A DNA stretch of 64,000 nt from contig NZ_JAAVLX010000008.1 of assembly GCF_013114825.1 (NCBI RefSeq), forward strand, positions 124,001-188,000, given 5' to 3'. The notes below the pieces were generated by a model. That model was not told the origin of the DNA, ran no database searches, and was given only the letters and a program-made list of their open reading frames with translations. Positions 1 through 9,600 of this stretch are shown piece by piece. The translations under genes and the position numbers were made by a program. The DNA comes from Bradyrhizobium australiense. Lineage in GTDB: Bacteria > Pseudomonadota > Alphaproteobacteria > Rhizobiales > Xanthobacteraceae. Position 1 is the stretch's first letter. Every line of letters begins with the position of its first letter.

Positions 1-228
1 ACGCCTCAAGGCCTCCGGCTCGGCATGCGGTCGCCCGCCCGGTTGAGTCCAGCCGCGGCCGACGATGACACCGTCCTTTACCACGACGGCACCCACCGCC
101 GGGTTCGGCCAGGTGCGCCCCAGCCCGCGCCGGCCGAGCGACAGCGCAAGCTGCATGAAGCGCTGGTCCGCCGCTTTGGACTCCTTTATCTTCTGCCCGT
201 ACCGGTCTTCCAGAATGCGGAAGATCAT
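1..228 (-). CDS. ribD: Bifunctional riboflavin biosynthesis protein RibD, N-terminal part (cut by window edge)
   Basis: This is the first 76 codons of a gene that runs off the left edge. The deduced protein starts MIFRILEDRYGQK and contains GRTWPNPAVGAVVVKDG (about residues 37-53) and the zinc-deaminase HAE triad near residue 68, which is typical of the pyrimidine deaminase domain of RibD. RibD deaminates and then reduces the GTP-derived pyrimidine in riboflavin synthesis. Its ATG overlaps the nrdR stop codon by 4 bases (ATGA), so it is probably translationally coupled in a glyA-nrdR-ribD operon. The reductase domain lies outside the window. Confidence 0.9.
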   Translation of the reverse strand, partial: MIFRILEDRYGQKIKESKAADQRFMQLALSLGRRGLGRTWPNPAVGAVVVKDGVIVGRGWTQPGGRPHAEPEALRR

Positions 229-707
229 TTGCGCAACGTGGCGATCCGCGCTTCGTCCTCGCCCGAGAGCTCGCCGAGCACGGCCTCAAAATCCTTGGCC
301 TCGCGGAAATTGCGGTAGACGGAGGCGAAGCGCACATAGGCGACATCGTCGAGCTGGCGCAGATGCTCCATCACGATCTCACCGATCGCCTCCGACGAGA
401 CCTCGGCCTCGCCGCCGCTTTCGAGTTCGCGAACGATAGCCGAGACCATCTTCTCGACCCGCTCAGGGTCTACGGGGCGCTTGCGCAGACTGATCTGCAG
501 CGAGCGGACCAGCTTGTCGCGATCGAACGGCACCCGGCGGCCATTGCGCTTGATCACGGTGAGTTCGCGCAACTGCACCCGCTCGAAGGTGGTGAAGCGG
601 AAATTGCAGGCGATGCACACCCGCCGCCGCCGGATCACGGCCGAGTCTTCGGTCGGACGCGAATCCTTCACCTGCGTATCGAGACTGTTGCAGCTCGGAC
701 AGCGCAT
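225..707 (-). CDS. nrdR: Transcriptional repressor NrdR
   Basis: NrdR is the ATP/dATP-sensing repressor of ribonucleotide reductase genes. The 160-residue protein has the N-terminal zinc ribbon (C3, C6, C31, C34) followed by an ATP-cone domain (about 49-139, starting VIKRNGRRVPFDRDKL). Length and motifs match the family. It sits 12 bp downstream of glyA and overlaps ribD by 4 bp, the common alphaproteobacterial arrangement linking one-carbon, nucleotide and flavin metabolism. Confidence 0.97.
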   Translation of the reverse strand: MRCPSCNSLDTQVKDSRPTEDSAVIRRRRVCIACNFRFTTFERVQLRELTVIKRNGRRVPFDRDKLVRSLQISLRKRPVDPERVEKMVSAIVRELESGGEAEVSSEAIGEIVMEHLRQLDDVAYVRFASVYRNFREAKDFEAVLGELSGEDEARIATLRK

Positions 708-719
708 CCAACAGAGCCT

Positions 720-2030
<1,311 letters not shown>

Positions 2031-2235
2031 TGGGCGAAATATCTCCACCGCCGCAGGCCCTTAGGGCCGAAGCGGGCGGGTCTGGTGTGGCGGTCGAAAG
2101 AAGCGCTTGCGAGATACCACATCGGCCGGAATTGGCCAAGCACTTGCGGTACAGGGCTGATATTTATGCAAGATATGGTGGGGAGGAAGGGGGTTGGTAG
2201 CCGTCGCTCTCTGGCCCAGAACCCCACACTCGCCC

Positions 2236-2340
2236 CGTCATTCCAGGATGGTCCGAAGGACCAGACCCGGAATATCGAGATTCTCAGGTGCGCAATGCGC
2301 ACCATAGTTCGATGCTTCGCATCGCCCCGGAATGACGGTG
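2236..2340. repeat. Dispersed palindromic repeat, family B copy 1
   Basis: The sequence opens GTCATTCCAGG and closes CCCCGGAATGAC, with inner palindromes such as GGTGCGCAATGCGCAC. A second copy lies at 38318-38408, sharing GGACCAGACCCGGAAT and GATGCTTCGCAT. It lies in the 316-bp gap upstream of glyA, next to the GST 3' end. The rest of that gap is non-coding with no clear signal that I can see. Confidence 0.8.
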
Positions 2341-2346
2341 GGCCCC

Positions 2347-2982
2347 TCACGCAAAGCGGTACGGCCCGCCCTTGGCCACCGAGCGCTGGAATGCCGGGCG
2401 GGCATGCATGCGTTCCAGCCAGGCCGCCAGGTTCCGATATGGCCCGAGCTTGTCGAACGCCTTGGCCATCTCGCCCACAAAACTCATCTGGATGTCAGCG
2501 CCGGTCAGCGACGCCCCAACGAAGAATTCCCGACCGTTCAGCGCGCGATCGACATAGCCGAGGTGGTTCGCCAGTTCGCTGTCGATGCGCGGATGCAAGG
2601 GCGCACCCGCCTCCTTCAGCCGGCCGACATAGAGGTTGAGCATCAGCGGCAACATCGCCGAGCCTTCCGAGTAATGCAGCCACTCGTTGTAGGCCTCGTA
2701 TTCCGCGCTACCGGGCGCCGGCATCATCGCGGGCTTGTCTTTTCCCTGGCCGTAGCGGCGGATGATGTAATCGACGATGGCCCCGGATTCGGCGATGGTC
2801 GTATCGCCATCGGTAATGACGGGCGATTTGCCGAGCGGATGAATTTCTTTCAGCTCCGGCGGCGCCAGCCGGGTCTCGGTGTTGCGCTGATAGCGCTTCA
2901 TCTCGTAGGGCGTGCCGAGCTCCTCCAGCAGCCACAGAATTCGTTGCGAGCGGGAGTCGTTGAGATGGTGGACGGTGAGCAT
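2347..2982 (-). CDS. Glutathione S-transferase family protein
   Basis: This is a 211-residue soluble GST. The N-terminal thioredoxin-like domain (1-80) has a catalytic-type serine in NDSRSQRILW and the glutathione-binding turn with the conserved ESGAI motif; the all-helical C-terminal domain covers about 90-205. GSTs conjugate or reduce electrophiles with glutathione. It is a single gene flanked by repeats on both sides, so context gives no substrate. Related lines are annotated only as GST family protein, and the physiological role is unknown. Confidence 0.92.
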   Translation of the reverse strand: MLTVHHLNDSRSQRILWLLEELGTPYEMKRYQRNTETRLAPPELKEIHPLGKSPVITDGDTTIAESGAIVDYIIRRYGQGKDKPAMMPAPGSAEYEAYNEWLHYSEGSAMLPLMLNLYVGRLKEAGAPLHPRIDSELANHLGYVDRALNGREFFVGASLTGADIQMSFVGEMAKAFDKLGPYRNLAAWLERMHARPAFQRSVAKGGPYRFA

Positions 2983-3024
2983 GGGGCTTCCTCCGGTCTT
3001 AAAGCGTAACGGTTCACTTGACTG

Positions 3025-3160
3025 TCATTGCGAGGGCAAGCGAAGCAATCCACGACCGTAACGCCGTGGCCGATCCACGTCATTGCGAGCGCAGCGAAGC
3101 AATCCATAGCGCCGCACGGGGATAGATGGATTGCTTCGCTGCGCTCGCAATGACAGCGAG
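3025..3160. repeat. Dispersed palindromic repeat, family A copy 1
   Basis: It contains CATTGCGAG...GCGAAGCAATCCA modules, twice in direct orientation (3027-3053 and 3080-3107) and once inverted (ATGGATTGCTTCGCTG...CGCAATGAC, 3125-3154). This makes a large imperfect hairpin. Other copies are at 18597-18682 and 38838-38986. Confidence 0.85.
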
Positions 3161-3177
3161 TGCCGAAGCACCACAAG

Positions 3178-3292
3178 CTGTCGTCCCCCGCGAAAGCGGG
3201 GGATCCAGTACGCCGCGGCTTATCGGTTCAATCACTACCTTCTCTGGAATACTGGATCGTCCGCCTTCGCGGACGATGACAACTGAATGTGA
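3178..3292. repeat. Dispersed palindromic repeat, family C
   Basis: Arms GTCGTCCCCCGCGAAAGCGG followed by GGATCCAGTA at the left, and TACTGGATCG with CGCCTTCGCGGACGATGAC at the right, enclose a non-palindromic core. It is a typical REP-like intergenic element, and I see only this copy in the window. Confidence 0.75.
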
Positions 3293-3297
3293 CTTCG

Positions 3298-3760
3298 CGA
3301 TCTCGCGACGCATGGCGCCCGAGTTTTGCTATCAACTTCCCGCCCTCTCCAATCAGAGGGCGCAGGGAAGACCGGGTGCTGGCTGCACCCGCGGTCTCGT
3401 GTGCAAAGTGCGCAAAAACGAACGCACACGAGCATACAGGTACAGCGGGCGCATCCCGGCCTTCCCTGCGCAATGGCTTTACGGCTTACTTCGAGCTCTC
3501 CCCGGTGAACGGCTCTTTTGCCACCGTCGCTGCGCAAAATGAAATCTGCGCAACTTAATGCCAGCACCGCGACATCAGGACCACACGACTTCGCCGTACG
3601 CTTCCTGCGCGTACGTCTTGCGCATTCAGCGTCCATCGCATCTCACCGCACGTTCGTGACGATCGCGACCCGCCCCTCAATTGGGTGAGACGGGCGCAAT
3701 ATGTGACTGATTTGCTTCCCGACGAAAGCGGATAATTTTTGCGAGACCGGCTGGACACAA
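3298..3760. repeat. Non-coding dispersed repeat patch
   Basis: This stretch resembles a longer interspersed repeat I remember from Bradyrhizobium genomes, including CTCCAATCAGAGGGCGCAGG, CACACGAGCATACAGGT and GCAATGGCTTTACGGC. Reading frames across it are short and have no recognisable protein. Together with families A and C it fills the 0.9 kb between the GST and the next small gene. The repeat status is from memory plus lack of coding signal; no other copy is visible here. Confidence 0.5.
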
Positions 3761-3882
3761 CATCTAGCTGATTTGCGTGTCCGACAGCGCGAGACCTTTG
3801 CCGGCCACGGCGTGAACCAGATCACATGCCAGCGCTGCGGCCAAGCCTATAACTCATCCGGGCTGACAGATGGATTCCCAAC

Positions 3883-4134
3883 ATGGAAAGCTCACTCCTA
3901 CCGAAAGAGCGTCAGGCCAAATCGCGCCGCTGGCTGATAACGGCCTTCCTGATTTACGGCACGATGGTCGCGGGTCTCCTGGGATTTTTTGCAGTTTTTC
4001 CTGACGACATCACCCATGAGACGGAGTTTGCAAACACGGGTGTCGTGGCTGTCACGAAACCTGCACGATTTGAGGCGGTGATCGCCAACTGGAACCGGTA
4101 TCGCGCAAAGGACGCGCGGGCGGACGCGCGGTAA
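3883..4134 (+). CDS. Small single-pass membrane protein, unknown function
   Basis: This 83-residue frame begins MESSLLPKERQAKSRRW and has one hydrophobic segment (about residues 18-41, ITAFLIYGTMVAGLLGFFAV) after a basic N-terminus, so the C-terminal half would be periplasmic. There is no strong ribosome site before the ATG and I recognise no family. It is separated by 12 bp from the convergent histidine phosphatase gene. The membrane segment makes it a plausible gene, but it could be spurious. Confidence 0.5.
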   Translation: MESSLLPKERQAKSRRWLITAFLIYGTMVAGLLGFFAVFPDDITHETEFANTGVVAVTKPARFEAVIANWNRYRAKDARADAR

Positions 4135-4146
4135 TTCGAAACCGGC

Positions 4147-4731
4147 TCAATCGAGCAGCAGCCGGCCGACGGGCTCGGCGCGATCGCTTCCGCCTTTGAC
4201 GACGACGATCTCGCCGCTGGCCGGCGAGACGCCGGTTAGCGCAAAAATGTTCGCGCCATGCGTCACGACGAGGAGGTTTCCGCGCGCCGTCCATTTAGCG
4301 ATGAGCGCGCGTGCAAACGCCGTCAGCGCCTCTCGTTGATCGCGCAGCACCACGACATTGCCGAATGTCGCCTCGGTCTCGACCGCCCCGAGGTCCAGCA
4401 ATTTGGCGGTATCGATACATCGGCACCACGGCGAGCTCAGGATCGTTTCAAACGCAATCCCTTCCCGCTTGAGTCGCGCACCGATTTTCTCGGCGTCCGC
4501 CCTCCCCTTGGCGCTGAGATTGCGCTGAGTGGCGCAGTCCTCGACACGGAAGCCCGGCGGATCGCCGGCGCCTCCTGGCGCATCGGCATGCCGCATCAGC
4601 GCGACGTGCCCGCCGGCGCGCAAGGCGTTCCACGCATTGGCCTCGTCGGCCGCGGCGATCTCCGCCGTAGCGCAGAAGCCGAGAATGAGTGCGAAGATGG
4701 CGAAGCGCATCCGGCGCATGGCGTTCTCCAT
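4147..4731 (-). CDS. Secreted histidine phosphatase family protein
   Basis: The 194-residue protein has a signal peptide (MRRMRFAIFALILGFCATAE) and a phosphoglycerate-mutase-like fold. RHA at 47-49 stands for the catalytic RHG motif, and the second histidine is H158 in VVTHGAN. The ATG at 4731 overlaps the stop of the upstream membrane-protein gene (TGATG), which decides the start and implies coupling. Family members are periplasmic SixA/Ais-like phosphatases; the substrate is unknown. It is the last gene of a three-gene unit with DUF6152 and DUF6644-like proteins. Confidence 0.85.
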   Translation of the reverse strand: MENAMRRMRFAIFALILGFCATAEIAAADEANAWNALRAGGHVALMRHADAPGGAGDPPGFRVEDCATQRNLSAKGRADAEKIGARLKREGIAFETILSSPWCRCIDTAKLLDLGAVETEATFGNVVVLRDQREALTAFARALIAKWTARGNLLVVTHGANIFALTGVSPASGEIVVVKGGSDRAEPVGRLLLD

Positions 4732-5219
4732 CAGAAATACGCGATCAGGCGGCCGGCGCAGACGACGGCGAGCCACAGCAGGATCGATAGCAGCGCCGTC
4801 GCCTTGGCTCCGCCGGACGCCTTGTCCCCCCAGCGCCCAACATGACGCCATGGAACGGCATGCGCTATCACGATGTTGATCAGCGCCGCCGCAATCAGGA
4901 GGAGCTTGATCTGGAACGCAGGATTTTTCACGACATGCGAAGCGTCGGCGCTGAACAGCAAAAAGCCCATGCTGATCGCGAGCACAAAGCCGAAGCGTGA
5001 TACCGGCAACAGCAGTTGCGCCATCGGCTGAATCGCAATCGTGCGCCCGAGCCCGAGCAGCCTCAAGTCGAGCGCGAGGATCGATCCGACCAGGATGACG
5101 AAGCCGATGATGTGCAGAATCTCGACCGCCGGATAAAGCGCAGGCGAAGAACGCATCGCATGACCCAGCGCGCTTTCCTGCAATGCCAGGAATACCGATG
5201 CGGCCGGCTGATGTTCCAC
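4731..5219 (-). CDS. DUF6644-like four-helix membrane protein
   Basis: The 162-residue protein has about four transmembrane segments, with the sequences AVEILHIIGFVILVGSIL, ISMGFLLFSA, IKLLLIAAALINIVIAHAV and LLSILLWLAVVCAGRLIAY. I place the start at GTG 5219, 4 bp after the DUF6152 stop and preceded by GTAGGG; the frame stays open to 5258 but that would overlap the upstream gene. DUF6644 proteins are often paired with DUF6152 proteins; the function is unknown. The family name is from memory, and DUF2214 is the alternative. Confidence 0.75.
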   Translation of the reverse strand: MEHQPAASVFLALQESALGHAMRSSPALYPAVEILHIIGFVILVGSILALDLRLLGLGRTIAIQPMAQLLLPVSRFGFVLAISMGFLLFSADASHVVKNPAFQIKLLLIAAALINIVIAHAVPWRHVGRWGDKASGGAKATALLSILLWLAVVCAGRLIAYF

Positions 5220-5223
5220 TGCC

Positions 5224-5580
5224 CTACCGCAATTCGATGCGCTTGCCGTCGAGCACAATATATTCGATCCGCGCCTCGTCCGGCTTGCTCGTGTGAGGAT
5301 AGCCGAACACGGTGCAGGTCTTGCCGGGCGCGATCAGCTCGCGCATTGCGCCACGCGCCTGCATGCGCGATGGCGGCGCGAGGATGAAGTGCCAGTGCTT
5401 GCCTTCGACCTCCATCTCGATCTCGCAATGCGGATTCTCGAAAGTCGATTTCAGGATCTTGCCGGTGACGGTGAATGATTTTGACGTATCGTAGCCGCCC
5501 CAGCCGTGATGGGCGATGGCGGAAGCCGGCGCAAGGCTGGCTGCCAGCGACAGGAACAATCGACGGGTGAGTGAGCTCAT
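5224..5580 (-). CDS. DUF6152 family exported protein
   Basis: This 118-residue protein has a Tat-like or Sec signal (MSSLTRRLFLSLAASLAPASA), then AIAHHGWGGYDTSKSFTVTG, the family's hallmark HHGWxxYD start of the mature chain. The rest is a small beta-rich domain. Members are periplasmic proteins of unknown role. It heads the three-gene unit with the DUF6644-like membrane protein and the histidine phosphatase. The paired His residues could bind metal, which is inference. Confidence 0.8.
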   Translation of the reverse strand: MSSLTRRLFLSLAASLAPASAIAHHGWGGYDTSKSFTVTGKILKSTFENPHCEIEMEVEGKHWHFILAPPSRMQARGAMRELIAPGKTCTVFGYPHTSKPDEARIEYIVLDGKRIELR

Positions 5581-5632
5581 AGGAGGCTCCGTTGCATACG
5601 AAGGAACAGGAACGATCTGCCCCTTGGCGCCT

Positions 5633-6889
5633 TCATTCCTGCTTCCAAAATCGGTCGTTGGGCGTTAGCCCCGCTGGATCGGAGGAATATTCGGGCTTGA
5701 TGCGATCGAGGAAGTACATGTTCACCAGACCCTTGTGCTTCACTTCGACGGCGCCGCGGGCCTCTGTCGCGAAGCGTCCCTTGATGTGCTGCCAGGTGGC
5801 TTCCGAAATACTGATGCGACCAGGAACTCCGGCGGCTTCGACACGTTCCGCAACATTCACCGTGTTGCCCCAGATATCATAGGTGAATTTGTGCTTGCCG
5901 ACGACGCCGGCAATGACCGGTCCGGTATTGATTCCGATCCGCGCTAGCCAGGGCGGCAGGCGCAGCTTCTCGCGTTGCCGGTTCAATTTGCCCAGGTGAT
6001 CCATAATCTGCAGCGCGCACAGCGCGGCGTCCATCGGGTGCGAGCGATTGGGCTCCGGCACGCCGCCAACGGCGAGGTAGGCGTCGCCGATCGTCTTGAG
6101 CTTTTCCAGGCGATGCTTTGCGATGATATCATCGAACCTGGTGAAGTGCTGGTCGAGCTGATCGATGACGCTCGCCGGCTCCATCGTTTCGACGATGCGG
6201 GTAAATCCGGTGAAATCGATGAAGATGACGGTCGCCGAGTCGAAGAACCGCGGCTTGACCCGCTCGCCCGCCTTGAGCTCGGCCGCGATGGACGGCGGTA
6301 GGATGTTGAGGAGCAGCCGTTCGGATTCAGATTTCTCGGCAACGGCGCGGTCGCGGGCTTTCTCCAATTGGCGCAGCATCTCGTTGCGCTCAAGCACCTG
6401 GCGACGCAATTCCAGGTGCACCATCGTTTGCCGCGACAGCCTTCGCAGAGCTTCACGCTGTTCGAAGCTGAGCTCGCGCGACTTGAAGTCGATGACACAC
6501 AGCGTGCCCAAGGCATAGCCGTCGGGGGTAATGAGTGGAACGCCGCAGTAGAAGCGGAGCTTCAAGCCGGTCGTTACAAGTGGGCTGGTATTGAATCGCT
6601 GATCGCTGACGAGATCGGGAACATATAGAATATCATTGTTGCAGATCGTGACCTGGCAAATCGAAATTTCCCGGGGGCATTCGGAAAGGTCGGGAGGAAG
6701 ACCGTATTTGGCCTTCATCCACTGGCGCGATGGATCGACGAAGCTGATCAGAGCGGCCGGGCAGTCGCAAATCTGCGCCGCCAGTTCGGTGATTTCGTCG
6801 AATCCAATTTCCGGAAGCGTGTCGAGGATGGCGTAGCTTGTCAGCGCCTCAAGCCGTTCAGGCTCATTGGCAGGAACCGCTACGTCCAT
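5633..6889 (-). CDS. GAF domain-containing class III adenylate cyclase
   Basis: The 418-residue protein has an N-terminal GAF sensor domain (about 20-160), a coiled linker with LLLNILPPSIAAELK, and a class III nucleotidyl cyclase domain (about 222-400). Metal-binding aspartates are in VIFIDFTGF (D225) and KTIGDAY (D269). The ATP-selecting Lys-Asp pair is K265 and D338, and the transition-state Asn and Arg sit in NTVNVAERVE. All catalytic residues are present, so it should make cAMP. I prefer ATG 6889 (MDVAVPANEPERL) to 6916. It is monocistronic. A second cyclase in the window (19983-21238) is broken. Confidence 0.92.
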   Translation of the reverse strand: MDVAVPANEPERLEALTSYAILDTLPEIGFDEITELAAQICDCPAALISFVDPSRQWMKAKYGLPPDLSECPREISICQVTICNNDILYVPDLVSDQRFNTSPLVTTGLKLRFYCGVPLITPDGYALGTLCVIDFKSRELSFEQREALRRLSRQTMVHLELRRQVLERNEMLRQLEKARDRAVAEKSESERLLLNILPPSIAAELKAGERVKPRFFDSATVIFIDFTGFTRIVETMEPASVIDQLDQHFTRFDDIIAKHRLEKLKTIGDAYLAVGGVPEPNRSHPMDAALCALQIMDHLGKLNRQREKLRLPPWLARIGINTGPVIAGVVGKHKFTYDIWGNTVNVAERVEAAGVPGRISISEATWQHIKGRFATEARGAVEVKHKGLVNMYFLDRIKPEYSSDPAGLTPNDRFWKQE

Positions 6890-7032
6890 GGCAAGCCCTC
6901 CGCCGGATCGGACCAAGAAATCTATGGCGGAGTGCGCATGGCAGGCAAGGCCTGCTTGTGGGGCTCTGCTTCAAGCTGTTTGTGGCGCCCGATCAAGCCG
7001 TCGGGACGCGCCGCAGGACAGCGCCCTTTGTC

Positions 7033-7254
7033 TTACAGCCCCGTATATCCCGCCTTTACCGGATCGTTGCTGCCGTCGAGCTGGCGCAGATAGGTGAGCC
7101 CGCAGACCGTCAACCGGTGCGGATCCTTTTCGCCCGCCTCGACCAGCGTCGTGAGATAGGCCGTCACCTTGGCGCGCGCCTCGTCGCTGGCAGCGGCGCT
7201 GCAGTTCAGCAGCAGGTCATAGGTCTGCATGATCCGGTCGATCGCGGCTTCCAT
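7033..7254 (-). CDS. Small conserved hypothetical protein (73 aa)
   Basis: This 73-residue protein starts MEAAIDRIMQTYDLLLNCSA and is predicted helical, with AKVTAYLTTLVEAGEKDP and GLTYLRQLDGSNDP. A good ribosome site (CAGGAGAAATCC) precedes the ATG. No known domain is recognised. It lies 33 bp downstream of another small gene of similar size on the same strand, so the two may be co-expressed. Confidence 0.7.
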   Translation of the reverse strand: MEAAIDRIMQTYDLLLNCSAAASDEARAKVTAYLTTLVEAGEKDPHRLTVCGLTYLRQLDGSNDPVKAGYTGL

Positions 7255-7287
7255 GGATTTCTCCTGAGTTGCGTGAGCGGGTGATCG

Positions 7288-7512
7288 TCAGGCCAATACG
7301 CCTGCTTCGAATCTGGAGATCGCCTTGTTGGCGAGCCTGAGCCTGTTGAATTCGCCACGCTGGAACATCTTCATGATGATTGCGAGCAACCGCTCGTCGG
7401 TGACGAGGCTATCGGCAATGGCGCCGCGCTTGCGAAGGTAGTTTGAGGCGATCGCGTAGGCATCGCCCACCACCTCAAAATTCATGACCTGAATTCCGCG
7501 CTCGACCAGCAT
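7288..7512 (-). CDS. Small hypothetical protein (74 aa)
   Basis: The 74-residue protein begins MLVERGIQVMNFEVVGDAY and has an acidic-basic helical pattern with the stretch NYLRKRGAIADSLVTDERLL. A ribosome site (GGTGAGG) lies before the ATG. No family is recognised. It is followed on the same strand by the 73-residue gene at 7033-7254. Confidence 0.65.
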   Translation of the reverse strand: MLVERGIQVMNFEVVGDAYAIASNYLRKRGAIADSLVTDERLLAIIMKMFQRGEFNRLRLANKAISRFEAGVLA

Positions 7513-7775
7513 GCCCTCACCTGTTTTGTGGCCGGGGCGATAATTCGCAGGTGCGAAGAAGGTTCCATTACTAAAAATCGCTATCTCTCAGGAAATGGCG
7601 ATATTTGCCGGAAATGCGAAGGATTTCCCTTCAAAAACAAAGCGCACCGGAGCCGGAAGATCGGCACCGATGCACTTTAAGCAGGGCTTACTGCCTTGCC
7701 AGTTCATTTGTCCGCTCGTCGGTTGCCGGTCTTCTAGGTGGCCGGCTTGGCCGCGAGGCAGACGAAATTCATTTC

Positions 7776-7851
7776 TTCTGACGCGTTTTCGTGGCGAGAG
7801 CGGTCTCCACCCCGGCCCAAAGTCCGAAGACACGCTTCGCGCGAAAACGCT
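7776..7851. repeat. Dispersed repeat, GCGTTTTC/GAAAACGC family (family I), diverged copy
   Basis: Arms TGACGCGTTTTCG and CGCGAAAACGCT bracket a longer than usual core. Better copies are at 11583-11635 and 63365-63416. The rest of the 348-bp gap (7513-7860) shows no gene. Confidence 0.6.
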
Positions 7852-7860
7852 TGCGAATTC

Positions 7861-8376
7861 TCAGAGTCGATACAGGATCTGGTCGGTCCAGAACCGCTCG
7901 AGGCGGTGCAGCGACTTGTTCAACGTCGCGAACTCCTCGTTCGAGATGCCGCCGACCTGCTCCACCGTCTTGACGTGCTTTTGATAGAGCGCATCGACGA
8001 TCTTGCGGATCTCCTGGCCCTGCGCGGTGAGGCGAATGCGGACCGAGCGACGATCGACGCGCGAGCGCTGATGATCGAGGAAGCCGAGTTCGACGAGCTT
8101 CTTGAGGTTATAGGAGACGTTGGAGCCGAGGTAGTAACCGCGCGTGCGCAGTTCGCCCGCAGTCAATTCCTTGTCGCCGATGTTATAGAGCAGCAATGCC
8201 TGCACCGAATTGATGTCAGCGCGGCCGCGGCGATCGAATTCATCCTTGATGACGTCGAGCAGCCGGCGATGCAGCCGCTCCACCAAAGTCAACGCTTCCA
8301 GATAGAGCGGCTGCACCGGAGTTTGACCGGCAGAGCGTTCAGCGGTTTCCACCGCCGTTGCAACGGCTTTGATCAT
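7861..8376 (-). CDS. LdtR-like MarR-family winged-helix regulator
   Basis: The 171-residue protein belongs to the MarR superfamily. Residues 30-140 carry the winged helix with YNIGDKELTAGELRTRGYYL and GSNVSYNLKKLVELGFLDH, a signature of the LdtR group of Rhizobiales, which in Liberibacter and Sinorhizobium controls L,D-transpeptidase and motility genes. In this group RSRVDRRSVRI is the wing. No target gene is adjacent. The assignment to LdtR rather than generic MarR is from remembered sequence similarity. Confidence 0.8.
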   Translation of the reverse strand: MIKAVATAVETAERSAGQTPVQPLYLEALTLVERLHRRLLDVIKDEFDRRGRADINSVQALLLYNIGDKELTAGELRTRGYYLGSNVSYNLKKLVELGFLDHQRSRVDRRSVRIRLTAQGQEIRKIVDALYQKHVKTVEQVGGISNEEFATLNKSLHRLERFWTDQILYRL

Positions 8377-8762
8377 GACACTTCCCCTGTCGTCGTTTTT
8401 CGACTTATTTCGACGAAACTTCTGTCCCGCCTGATAGCTTCAACTTAAGGGAGCGGTTTGAAGATCCGCTTAAATAAGACAATAAAGAGATCATGAATTT
8501 AACAGAGTGAATTGTGGATTAAGCCCCGTGGATCAAGGCTTTTTGCAATGTTTCATTGATGATGGGAGCGCCCTGTTCACGCTTCGTCTGCACCCCCTGT
8601 CGCATTCGGAAACAGGTGCGTCTGAAATCGAAACGCTCGCGTAAGATGTGTGGTGAAACCCTTTACGGCCTTTAACGGTGACCAAATCGTTACGGAGGAA
8701 TTTTTTGAAAATTGTACGATATCGCGTCGCGGATTCTGCACGCGGATGGATTATGGCGGAAA

Positions 8763-8890
8763 ACTGACACGTTCTCTCCTCTCTCCTTCTCCTCGTGCGC
8801 AGGGAGAAGGTCGGGAATGAGGGGCTGTATCCACACGCTCGACCCCTCACCCCCCACCCTCTCCTCGCAAGAGCGGGCCGAGGGAGCGCA
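8763..8890. repeat. Dispersed intergenic repeat, family H
   Basis: CTCTCCTTCTCCTCGTGCGC pairs imperfectly with GCAGGGAGAAGG, followed by CCCCTCACCCCCCACCCTCT and GCGGGCCGAGGGAG. Such elements are common intergenic repeats in Bradyrhizobium. The preceding 8377-8762 is the upstream region of the MarR gene plus AT-richer non-coding DNA, in which I see no gene. Confidence 0.55.
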
Positions 8891-8903
8891 TCAGCGCCAC
8901 CCG

Positions 8904-9389
8904 CTACGGCGGGCGTTCGCGCGCGGCCATCCAGGCGAGCGCGAGATAGGCGGCGAGCATCACGGCTTCGAACCCCACCACCGTCAGGCTGCCGCCGTAG
9001 ATGCCCGGAAACATCAGTTCGATCACCGCCATCGACACCACGGTGGTGAGCCACACCACCGCGCCCCAGGGCGTCGCAAGCCAGAGGCCGACGGCAGCGA
9101 CGAGCTCGATGACGGCGAAATAGACGGTCGCGGTCTGCCAGGCCATCGACTGGTTCTCGAACGCCTCTTCCTCGCCGCCGATGAAACCGGTGACCTGCGC
9201 CCAGTGGTACAGGCCCTTCATGATCGACACGACCGCCATGATGCGCAGGAACAATACCAGCCGCCGCGTCCACACATTGTCGTCGGGCTCGATCCGCTCC
9301 GACGACATCGCCGCCATCGACATCGCATTGTCTCTGGCATTGTCCCTGGCCTTGTCGCGCCCCTGATCGCGCGCCGAAACGTCAGACAT
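8904..9389 (-). CDS. DUF6163 family membrane protein with N-terminal Arg/Asp repeats
   Basis: The 161-residue protein has four predicted transmembrane helices (LVLFLRIMAVVSIMKGLYHW, ATVYFAVIELVAAVGLWLA, AVVWLTTVVSMAVIELMF, VGFEAVMLAAYLALAWM), matching the DUF6163 family of unknown function. Its N-terminus, RDQGRDKARDNARDNAM, is encoded by short tandem units of about 12 bp (9330-9370), so this tail probably varies in length between strains. It is divergent from hemB with about 210 bp between the starts. Confidence 0.75.
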   Translation of the reverse strand: MSDVSARDQGRDKARDNARDNAMSMAAMSSERIEPDDNVWTRRLVLFLRIMAVVSIMKGLYHWAQVTGFIGGEEEAFENQSMAWQTATVYFAVIELVAAVGLWLATPWGAVVWLTTVVSMAVIELMFPGIYGGSLTVVGFEAVMLAAYLALAWMAARERPP

Positions 9390-9600
9390 GGCAGCCGACC
9401 CGGAAGCTGATCTGGGGGCTGACCTCGTGGCGGGGGCGCAACGCGTTCTGGATTCTCCTCATGGCCTGATGTCTTGGCCCGGCGGGACGGCAAAATCAAT
9501 TGCCGATGAGATAGATCAAGTCTCGGTGACGGGGCAGCGGCAAGGTGCTAGAATTGGAACAAATCAAAACCTTCGCGCCGCTTTCAGGAGTACCGTTCAC

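Noticed and set aside
3025..3292. Regularly spaced palindromes as a CRISPR array
   Set aside because: The modules are few, mixed in orientation and differ in type; there are no unique equal-length spacers or cas genes.
9545..9566. CTAGAATTGGAAC before hemB as an Irr/ICE box
   Set aside because: Only one half resembles the ICE core; spacing and symmetry are poor.
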